This document shows, in pieces, positions 6,222 to 12,350 of a stretch of DNA of 14,910 bases. The DNA lies in NCBI GenBank assembly GCA_964501445.1, contig CAZCSJ010000015.1, forward strand, positions 1-14,910, given 5' to 3'. A program made the translations under genes and the position numbers. Position 1 is the first letter of the stretch. Every line of letters begins with the position of its first letter. Below the pieces are notes generated by a model, which saw only the letters and a program-made list of their open reading frames with translations, was not told where the DNA came from and did no database searches. The stretch comes from CAZCSJ01 sp964501445 (GTDB lineage: Bacteria; Patescibacteriota; Minisyncoccia; Sungbacterales; HO2-52-23).

Positions 6222-6968
6222 ATGAAAAAAGTTTCCATTATCATTCCCGTATTCAACGAGAAAAATTATATTCTTGAGACGTTGCGGCAAATTGAAGCAC
6301 TTGTGTTGCCCGGTCTTGAAAAAGAAATTATTTTTGTAGACGACGGGTCCACCGACGGCAGCCGCGAGATTCTGTCGGGTCTTAAAGACCGCGCGAAAAT
6401 CGTGCTCCAACCAAAAAACAGGGGAGTGGGAGCTGCGATGCGTGCGGGCATCGGGGCCGCCACGGGCGATTATATTCTCCGCCAGGATGTGGATTTGGAA
6501 TATGCGGTTTCAAATATCCCGGGGCTTTTGCGTCCGTTAATTGAGGGAAAGGCGGACGCGGTCTATGGCTCGCGGGTGCTCGGCGGGCACGAGTCACACA
6601 GCAAGTTCTATCACGCCTGCACTATCGCCGTGAATTTCCTTTTTTTTAATCTGCTCTATTGGAATCGGATTTACAATTTTACCACCGCCGCAAAAGCGTT
6701 CCGCCGCGAAGTATTCGGGCGCATCACGTTAGTAGAGGACGGCTTTGAAACTGAATCGGAGATTTCGGCGAAATTACTCCGATCGGGATTTCGCGTGGTG
6801 AATGTGCCGATTCTCTACAAACCCCGCACGTATGCCGAAGGTAAAAAAATGCGGTGGTACTATACCTTCCGCATTTTATGGACGCTTGTGAAATATCGCT
6901 TTGTTCCTGTGCATAACTATTTTGAGGCACGAGAGGAGCATGGGGTAAAATACACGCATGAGGAGTAG
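6222..6968 (+). CDS. GT2 family glycosyltransferase, dolichyl/polyprenyl-phosphate hexose synthase-like (DPM1 type)
   Basis: This 248-residue GT-A enzyme has the full DPM1-like set: IIIPVFNEKN (6-15), VDDGSTDGS (39-47), QDVDLEY (88-94, usually QDADLEY, with the metal-binding Asp residues), GSR (116-118), DGFETESEI (173-181), and the YKPRTYAEGKKMRW stretch (199-212) that binds the polyprenyl phosphate side in relatives. It should attach a hexose to a polyprenyl phosphate at the inner membrane face, giving a lipid-linked donor for GT-C enzymes such as the YfhO-like protein further along. There is no C-terminal membrane anchor, as in short DPM1 forms. It overlaps the next gene by 11 bases. Confidence 0.88.
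   Translation: MKKVSIIIPVFNEKNYILETLRQIEALVLPGLEKEIIFVDDGSTDGSREILSGLKDRAKIVLQPKNRGVGAAMRAGIGAATGDYILRQDVDLEYAVSNIPGLLRPLIEGKADAVYGSRVLGGHESHSKFYHACTIAVNFLFFNLLYWNRIYNFTTAAKAFRREVFGRITLVEDGFETESEISAKLLRSGFRVVNVPILYKPRTYAEGKKMRWYYTFRILWTLVKYRFVPVHNYFEAREEHGVKYTHEE
6922..6951 (+). promoter_or_regulatory. Candidate internal promoter for a leaderless surface-protein mRNA
   Basis: TTGAGG (6922-6927) and TAAAAT (6946-6951) are 18 bases apart, and the ATG of the surface-protein gene follows after six bases. This spacing would put the transcription start on or beside the start codon, giving a leaderless message. The site lies inside the 3' end of the GT2 gene. A GAGGAG at 6933-6938 is too distant to be a normal ribosome site. 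Confidence 0.45.
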
Positions 6969-9657
6969 ATTTCTTCATTTTTTTCTCCTTTCTGCTTTCT
7001 TGGCGCTTCCGCTTTTTTCTTTTGCGCAAACTTCCGATTCATCTTCATCGGATTTCATTCGTGAATTGCAAAAGCAAATTGAAGAGCTGAAAAAACAAGT
7101 TCAGGTGCTCCAGCAGCAACTGGTGGAAACGCGATCAGAATTGGGGGTGCAACCGCAGGTCCAAACTCAACTGCAACCTCAAACGCAGGAACCCCAGGTG
7201 TCTCAAAATATTCAAGAGTCCGCCGTCGCGGCAGAAGAGGCGCCGGTTCTGCCGGAATTTACGCGCACGCTTGCGTCGGGTTCCTCGGGGGACGACGTGA
7301 GGAAACTTCAGGAGTTTCTCGCCAAGGATAAAGATATATACCCCGAAGGTCTCACCACCGGTTTCTTTGGGCCTCTCACGGTGCGGGCGCTCAAAAAATG
7401 GCAGCAACGACACGATATTGAAGCAGTGGGGATTTTAGGTCCCCAGACAAGAGCGCGATTTCGTGAGTTGGGCAGAGGAGTGATTCAGGGGCTTTTAGCG
7501 CAAGGAGCAGGGGCTTCGGGAGTCGTGCCACCCGGGCTTCTCCGCGCTCCCGGGATCCGCCAACTGGCGGAGAAGAAGTTGGACAGTCCGGTCACGAGTG
7601 TTTCCGTTTCGGCAACATCCGCGATTCCGTCAATTTCCGCAATCACCACATCAACCCCTGCGGCGCCTGTTGCCACTACGTCGGCGATCGCCACCACCAC
7701 GCCGAGTGATGCGATACCCGCCGCGCCCGCAACACCCGCCTCTCCCGCGCAACCCACATCTTCCACGGGAGTGACGACCGTTTCTGCGGCTTCTGCAACT
7801 CCGGCAACGCCAGCGGTGACTACGGCCACTTCAACAACTCCCGACACCACCGCTCCGGTAGTTTCCAGCATACAAGCGTCCAATTGGACCTCAACGTCAT
7901 TTGTCATTACCTGGGTGACAAACGACTCTTCCGACTCACAAGTGGAATACGGACCAACTTGGAGTTATGGTAGTTCAACGGTCGTCAATACTGCGATGGT
8001 GACATCCCACTCAGTTACGGTTTCCGGCTTACATCCAAGCACCAGTTATCAAATCAATGTAAAATCCAGAGACGCGGCCGGGAATCTTGGAACAGGTACG
8101 TTTGCGACGGTGACGGCGTCCGTAGCCACAACAACCGCAACGACAACAACGACAACCACCACGACTTCAGGGCAAATGACCGTTGATGTGAAAGTAAATG
8201 ATCAGGATACGATTTCAAATCTTCCTTACAATTCAGTTATGACCGCGAGCTGGACCACAAGCGGCGCGAGCAGTTGTGTGCGCGATGGTTCTGTGATTCC
8301 TCTCGTGGGGGGCGGTAATTGGGAGTATTCCTCTGTGCCGTTTTCGGGAAACGTTCAGCTCTACGCGAGACACGCGAATTTCGGCTATGCACAGATCAAT
8401 AGATTGCAGCTCGGCGTCCGCTGCTACGGCCCCCAAGGCCCTTCCGGGTCATCGGTGTATGACAGCGTATCAGTGCCGCTCGTGCTATCGGAAGATACCA
8501 CTGCTCCCACGACGCCGACAAATCTTACTGCCACAGGTTTTTCAAATAAAATTTCTCTTGTGTGGTCGGCATCTACTGACAACGTCGGGGTTGCCGGATA
8601 CCGGGTGTATCGAGACGGTATTCCTGCGGTTTTTGCTACTGCCACCTCCACCGCCTATGTTGATATCAACATCGCTCCGGTTGAAGTTCATACCTACACC
8701 GTTGCCGCCTATGATGCGGCAGGAAATGCATCGCCGCAATCCAACTCCGCGTCCGCGGTTACGCTTGCGGCGACTGTTGCGGCCGCTCCATCAGATACCT
8801 TAGGCCCTTGGATTACCAGTCTTTCAGTTTCGCCAACCAGCGGATCACCCGGAACGATAATAGGGTTCACCACGACCGCGGAAGATCCTTCGGGTCTCGC
8901 ATACGTTATTTTTAGTGTCAAATACCCCGATGGGTATACGGTGCAGCCAAAATGCAATTTCAATGGTGCTACCAGCGGCACCTGCACCGTGAGTCAAGCA
9001 GTAGACATACAGAAGGAACCTCAGCAACTGGGGCAGTATGTCATCGCATCAATCCAAGCCGCTGATAGCAGCGGTAAAATAGCTACGTATTATCCCAATG
9101 GAACGGTGAGCAACAGCAATCAAAGTACGCATAGCTTGACTATTCCTTCCATAACTATTTCGAGCCCCAGCACGCCCCCAGACCTCACCATTTCGGGATT
9201 TAGCACTCCGTTGAGCGCCCGGGTGGGACAGGCAGTGACTCTTGTCGTGGCGGTGAGGAACGCGGCATCCGGGACGGCCCCGGCCTCAACCCTGTTGGTC
9301 GCATTTTCAAAAACGTCTGACTTTGACGTCACCACCCAATTTTATAAAGATGTGATTCCTGAAACGAGGACGACGTTGAGTGTCCCTTCAATTGGCCTCT
9401 CCGGCTCCGCATCGGTCAACTGGTCAACCACGATTCCTCAGACCACGCAGTCGTCTCTCTATTTTGTGGTGAAATCCGACCCCGATAACCAAATTGTGGA
9501 GACGTCGGAAACCGACAACAGCAGCGGTACGCAAATAAATATTACCCAGTCGTCAGGGCGTGCGCCTGCTCATACGATAACCCTCAGTCAATTAGCAGAG
9601 ACGCTTCGAGCGTTGCAGCTCCTGCTTGATACTCTCAAAAATTCACCGCCCCGTTAG
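6958..9657 (+). CDS. Secreted multidomain surface protein: coiled coil, peptidoglycan-binding domain, FN3 repeats, CARDB-like domain
   Basis: This 899-residue protein opens with a signal peptide (basic MRSR, hydrophobic 5-22, likely cut after SFA at 23). A coiled coil (about 32-62) and a Gln-rich linker follow. A PG_binding_1-like domain is at 101-172 (GSSGDDVRKLQEFL, TGFFGPLTVRALKKWQ, GILGPQTRARF). A Thr/Ala/Pro/Ser linker runs 205-295, then an FN3 domain (about 296-388), a poly-Thr run (391-403), an unassigned beta-rich domain (405-510) with Cys440 and Cys489, a second FN3 (512-604), another beta domain (613-730) with Cys666 and Cys676, a CARDB-like domain (740-863) and a short helical tail. 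There is no sortase motif or C-terminal membrane anchor, so wall attachment is probably through the peptidoglycan-binding domain. The roles of adhesion or envelope scaffolding are inferred. A 20-base palindromic repeat is inserted at residues 199-206. Confidence 0.87.
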   Translation: MRSRFLHFFLLSAFLALPLFSFAQTSDSSSSDFIRELQKQIEELKKQVQVLQQQLVETRSELGVQPQVQTQLQPQTQEPQVSQNIQESAVAAEEAPVLPEFTRTLASGSSGDDVRKLQEFLAKDKDIYPEGLTTGFFGPLTVRALKKWQQRHDIEAVGILGPQTRARFRELGRGVIQGLLAQGAGASGVVPPGLLRAPGIRQLAEKKLDSPVTSVSVSATSAIPSISAITTSTPAAPVATTSAIATTTPSDAIPAAPATPASPAQPTSSTGVTTVSAASATPATPAVTTATSTTPDTTAPVVSSIQASNWTSTSFVITWVTNDSSDSQVEYGPTWSYGSSTVVNTAMVTSHSVTVSGLHPSTSYQINVKSRDAAGNLGTGTFATVTASVATTTATTTTTTTTTSGQMTVDVKVNDQDTISNLPYNSVMTASWTTSGASSCVRDGSVIPLVGGGNWEYSSVPFSGNVQLYARHANFGYAQINRLQLGVRCYGPQGPSGSSVYDSVSVPLVLSEDTTAPTTPTNLTATGFSNKISLVWSASTDNVGVAGYRVYRDGIPAVFATATSTAYVDINIAPVEVHTYTVAAYDAAGNASPQSNSASAVTLAATVAAAPSDTLGPWITSLSVSPTSGSPGTIIGFTTTAEDPSGLAYVIFSVKYPDGYTVQPKCNFNGATSGTCTVSQAVDIQKEPQQLGQYVIASIQAADSSGKIATYYPNGTVSNSNQSTHSLTIPSITISSPSTPPDLTISGFSTPLSARVGQAVTLVVAVRNAASGTAPASTLLVAFSKTSDFDVTTQFYKDVIPETRTTLSVPSIGLSGSASVNWSTTIPQTTQSSLYFVVKSDPDNQIVETSETDNSSGTQINITQSSGRAPAHTITLSQLAETLRALQLLLDTLKNSPPR
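7554..7573 (-). repeat. 20-base palindromic repeat inside the surface-protein gene
   Basis: GATCCGCCAACTGGCGGAGA is the exact reverse complement of 3341-3360. It forms the hairpin TCCGCC-AACT-GGCGGA (7556-7571) and encodes residues 199-206 (GIRQLAEK), just after the peptidoglycan-binding domain at the start of the low-complexity linker. Confidence 0.75.
8127..8168 (+). repeat. Threonine-codon (ACN) tract
   Basis: A run of ACA/ACC/ACG/ACT codons with one GCA encodes residues 391-403, almost all Thr. The codons are mixed, not one perfect trinucleotide, so it is more likely a flexible, possibly glycosylated linker than a phase-variation switch. Confidence 0.6.
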
Positions 9658-9670
9658 TATACGGGTGGAA

Positions 9671-10729
9671 TCAAAACCACTTCCCTTGCGATTGGCGCTC
9701 GAGGTGGTCTTGGTACTCTTTCTTTTTTTTGATCGCGCTCCACCACTCGGGGTTCGCGGTGTACCACTGGACGGTTTCTTTGAGCGCCTCTTCAAATTTC
9801 TGCGTCGGCTTCCAGCCGGTATCTTTTTGGATTTTTTCGTAGGTGAGGGCGTAGCGCACATCTTGTCCCGGCCGGTCGTTCACGTGTACCACATGGGCGT
9901 TTGCATCTTTTCCCATGAGGCGGGCAATGCGCTCCACAATATCGAGATTCGTGTGCTCCTCGCCGCCAACGTTATAAATTTCACGGAGCGGGGCATTGGT
10001 TACGAGCGCTTCAATCGCGCGGCAAAAATCGCGTGTGTGGATCCAGCTTCGGACATGCAGGCCGCTTCCGTGGATGGGAATCTTTTTGCCTTCAAGGATG
10101 TTTGTGATGGTGAGCGGCATCAATTTCTCCGGGTATTGGTACGGTCCGAAATTGTTTGATCCGCGGACGATGATAATAGGCAGGTTATAGGTGCGGATGT
10201 AGGATTGCGCGAGGAAATCGGCACCGGCTTTTGACGCCGAGTAGGGGTTGGAGGGTTTTAAAAGTGTGGCCTCGTCCGCCGCGCCATTATCGCGGTCGCC
10301 GTAGATCTCATCCGTTGAGATGTGCACAAAGCGCGGGGTTTTGAACATCCGTGCGGCGTCAAGCAACGCATGCGTGCCCTGGATATTGGTGCGGATAAAG
10401 TGGACGGAATTAATAATGGAGCGGTCCACATGGCTTTCTGCGGCAAAATGCACGACGCAATCAAATCGATGCTCGTCGCATAGGTGTTCCACAAGCGCGC
10501 GATCCGCGATGTCGCCGTGGATGAAGGTGTAGCGCCGGGATTCTATGGGCTTTTGCGATTGGGCGGCCTCAATATCCGAAAGATTTTCAGGATTTCCGGC
10601 ATACGTCAAGAGATCAAGATTCCAGACGCGGACATCGGGTATGGCGTCAAGGATATGGCGGATGAAATTTGAGCCGATGAACCCCGCCCCTCCTGTAACA
10701 AGAACTTTCTTTATAGATGATACTACCAT
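9671..10729 (-). CDS. rfbB: dTDP-glucose 4,6-dehydratase
   Basis: This 352-residue protein should convert dTDP-glucose to dTDP-4-keto-6-deoxyglucose. It shows the RfbB signature in order: TGGAGFIGSN (12-21), YAGNPENL (43-50), HFAAESHVDRSI (94-105), catalytic STDEIYG with Thr139-Asp140-Glu141, YSASK with Tyr163 and Lys167, RGSNNFGPYQYPEKLMP (189-205), and HVRSWIHTRDF (225-235). Length is normal. The start ATG has TAGGA about eight bases upstream, one of the few recognisable ribosome sites here. RfbA, RfbC and RfbD are not in the window, so dTDP-glucose supply and later steps must lie elsewhere. The 4-keto-6-deoxy product is the class of substrate used by ColD/RfbH-type 3-dehydrases, two of which are nearby. 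It converges on the surface-protein gene with only 13 bases between stops. Confidence 0.95.
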   Translation of the reverse strand: MVVSSIKKVLVTGGAGFIGSNFIRHILDAIPDVRVWNLDLLTYAGNPENLSDIEAAQSQKPIESRRYTFIHGDIADRALVEHLCDEHRFDCVVHFAAESHVDRSIINSVHFIRTNIQGTHALLDAARMFKTPRFVHISTDEIYGDRDNGAADEATLLKPSNPYSASKAGADFLAQSYIRTYNLPIIIVRGSNNFGPYQYPEKLMPLTITNILEGKKIPIHGSGLHVRSWIHTRDFCRAIEALVTNAPLREIYNVGGEEHTNLDIVERIARLMGKDANAHVVHVNDRPGQDVRYALTYEKIQKDTGWKPTQKFEEALKETVQWYTANPEWWSAIKKKKEYQDHLERQSQGKWF

Positions 10730-10759
10730 ATTATTTCCTAGTTATTCTTGGAGTGAGAA

Positions 10760-10816
10760 TCAGACCCAAAGGAGGGGCGGGGTAAATCCGGAACCACCGG
10801 TAACGAGAAGTTTCAT
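10760..10816 (-). pseudogene. 18-codon relic of the N-terminus of a third SDR epimerase
   Basis: Reading from the ATG at 10816 gives MKLLVTGGSGFTPPLLWV and a TGA. The first 11 residues are a textbook SDR Rossmann start (compare MKSILVTGG and MKKILITGG of the two intact epimerases). After GGSGF the sequence stops resembling an SDR and ends. As at 2050 and 3185, the ATG lies in an element terminus (10815-10828). Codon third positions differ from the rfbB start, so this is not a recent copy of rfbB. I read it as what remains of a deleted epimerase gene. Confidence 0.6.
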
Positions 10817-10918
10817 CCCGTTAGAGATTTGGACTATGGATAGTACACATGCGACCTCTAAAATTTATGGGGCTCTTTTTCATAATTATCATATCAAGTA
10901 TGACATCTCTAACGGGAT
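10815..10918 (+). repeat. ~105-base inverted-repeat element, copy 2 (104 bases)
   Basis: The element is bounded by ATCCCGTTAGAGAT (10815-10828) and ATCTCTAACGGGAT (10905-10918), enclosing 76 bases. The first 28 interior bases match the inverted copy 3 at 21 of 28 positions, so interiors are related, not random. Its left end holds the ATG of the epimerase relic (minus strand). Its right end lies three bases from the stop of the minus-strand DegT-family gene. The right end, extended to 20 bases (10899-10918), is repeated exactly, inverted, at 12139-12158. Confidence 0.8.
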
Positions 10919-10921
10919 TCA

Positions 10922-12157
10922 TCATACGCGTACGTATTTTTTTAGAAAATCCTCGACTGTTTCGGAGAGGTAGGTGATCATGGGTTCCGTGATCCCGTGG
11001 TGGAGGCCGAGGAGCAGGGAGTTTTGGAGGATCAGATCCGAATAGGCAAGCGTGCCTGAAATCCGGTGCGGGATTCCGCGGTATGCGGGGTGTTTCAAGA
11101 TGTTGCCGGAAAAAAGCGGCCGTGTCTGGATTTTTTCCCCTTCAAGATAAGTTACAAACGCATTTCGGGTGAACGGCGCGTCTTTCCGGATGGTCAGGGG
11201 AAACGCGAGCCAGTTGGTAACGGAATTCGGCAGCGGTTCCGGAAGGATGAAAAACTCCTCATAGCGTGAAAAAAAGTTCCGGAGCGCGCGGAAGTTACGC
11301 GCGCGGACGCGCATACGGGTTTTTAATTTCGGGAGCTGTGCAAGGCCGAATGCCGCCTGCATCTCGGTGGGCCGGAGATTATAGCCGCGTTCCACAAATA
11401 CGAACGCGCTGTCGTACGGTCGCCCGTCAATGCGGTAGGAAGCAAGCCGCGAGCGGATGTTTTCGTCGTGGCGAGAGATCCCGCGTCCCCAGTCGCGCAT
11501 CACGCGCATGCGTTCGCGAAGCGCTTTGTCATTGGTTGCGACGATCCCGCCCGCACCACCGGTTGTGATGATGTGCGAGGCATAGAAACTCGTGGTGACC
11601 GCATCGCTCCACTTTCCGGAAGGTTTTCCGTGGATCGTTCCGCCGATGGCATCACAGCTGTCCTCAATGATTTTTATATTTTTTCCCTGAATCAGTTTTT
11701 TGATCGCGGGCATATCGGCAAAATTTCCGATGAGATGCGGAACCATGATTGCCGAAGTTTTTCTCGTGATCGCGCGCTCAATTCTCTCCGGTTCCATCAC
11801 ATAACGCCCGAGCGCTACATCCACGAATACGGGTGTGAGCCCGTATGAGAGCAGGGGATTTAGGGTAGTGCTGAAAGTGCACGCGGGCGTTATCACTTCT
11901 GACCCTTTTGGGAGACCCAATGCGGCAAGCGAGATAAGGTTTGCCGAGGATCCGGAGTTTACAAAAAGCCCATAGCGTTTCCCAAAGAGACGCGCGGTTT
12001 TTTCTTCAAATTCCGCAGTTGCTTTTCCGGTGGTGAGCCATCCGTTTTTAAGCGTACGCGTGACGGCGGCAATTTCTTTTTTGTTGTATTGATCGGTGGT
12101 ATGCGGCGCATACCAGACCCAATCATGCCCGGGTGTAAATCCCGTTAGAGATGTCAT
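10922..12157 (-). CDS. DegT/DnrJ/EryC1/StrS-family PLP enzyme, ColD/RfbH-like sugar 3-dehydrase candidate (2)
   Basis: The 411-residue product shows NSGSSANL (67-74), EDSCDAIGG (165-173) with Asp166, and SFYASHIITTGGAGG (190-204). His195 occupies the PLP-lysine position, as in ColD and RfbH. RDWGRG (221-226) and YDSAFVFVERGYNLRPTEMQAAFGLAQL (from 248) strongly recall RfbH, but the CxCx7C-type Fe-S cysteines that follow DWGR in E1/RfbH are replaced here by ISRHDEN. A ColD-like 3-deoxygenation is the best guess; loss of activity is the alternative. The only usable start is the ATG at 12157, within the interior edge of an element, so residues 2-7 (TSLTGF) are encoded by the repeat itself. The gene is enclosed by exact 20-base inverted repeats. 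Confidence 0.83.
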   Translation of the reverse strand: MTSLTGFTPGHDWVWYAPHTTDQYNKKEIAAVTRTLKNGWLTTGKATAEFEEKTARLFGKRYGLFVNSGSSANLISLAALGLPKGSEVITPACTFSTTLNPLLSYGLTPVFVDVALGRYVMEPERIERAITRKTSAIMVPHLIGNFADMPAIKKLIQGKNIKIIEDSCDAIGGTIHGKPSGKWSDAVTTSFYASHIITTGGAGGIVATNDKALRERMRVMRDWGRGISRHDENIRSRLASYRIDGRPYDSAFVFVERGYNLRPTEMQAAFGLAQLPKLKTRMRVRARNFRALRNFFSRYEEFFILPEPLPNSVTNWLAFPLTIRKDAPFTRNAFVTYLEGEKIQTRPLFSGNILKHPAYRGIPHRISGTLAYSDLILQNSLLLGLHHGITEPMITYLSETVEDFLKKYVRV

Positions 12158-12243
12158 AGTGAATCGAAAGTGTTATATATAATAATCCCAAGGGGGAATC
12201 GGGTTGTATGAGTAGTATGCGTAGTCAAAATCTCTAACGGGAT
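12139..12243 (-). repeat. ~105-base inverted-repeat element, copy 3 (105 bases), inverted relative to copies 1 and 2
   Basis: The element is bounded by ATCCCGTTAGAGAT (12139-12152) and ATCTCTAACGGGAT (12230-12243), enclosing 77 bases. On the minus strand its interior begins like the left end of copy 2, so it is the same element in reverse. It fills most of the gap between two divergent genes. Its left edge as drawn is translated as the DegT N-terminus. Its other edge creates an ATG at 12242 that opens only a 14-codon frame. A TATAAT (12178-12183) lies inside, without a convincing -35 box. Confidence 0.8.
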
Positions 12244-12350
12244 GAATTCTTTTTTTGCCATACGGTGTCTCTGGTATTCCCTGTAACGAGATTTTAGCCG
12301 TGTTTGGTTTCCAAGTCAAAGCCTTTTGCTCACGGTATTTTACTGCTACC

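Noticed and set aside
6186..6410. Longer minus-strand glycosyltransferase start at 6410
   Set aside because: The extra 75 residues have no GT2 similarity, and their DNA is the intergenic region plus the antisense of the divergent GT2 gene.
7485..7907. Valine/alanine-rich minus-strand ORF opposite the surface-protein linker
   Set aside because: It is the antisense shadow of a Thr/Ala/Pro-rich coding region and shows no domain or start signal.
9645..9665. A further degenerate copy of the repeat (CCCGTTAG) at the surface-protein stop, or a terminator there
   Set aside because: Only eight bases match, expected about once by chance in a window this size. The possible stem is six pairs with a wobble and has no T run on the plus strand.
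2038..12243. Integron attC sites or gene cassettes of an integron
   Set aside because: The ends contain GTTAGA and TCTAAC, but in the order opposite to attC (which runs RYYYAAC to GTTRRRY), and there is no integrase or attI in the window. The likeness to cassettes is organisational only.
12242..12286. 14-codon open frame starting in the repeat before the YfhO-like gene
   Set aside because: No similarity or Shine-Dalgarno is visible; the ATG is a by-product of the repeat end. It could be another fossil but cannot be supported.
12255..12350. TTG start for the YfhO-like protein
   Set aside because: The added 32 residues are not family-like, and the ATG at 12351 directly precedes the first membrane helix.
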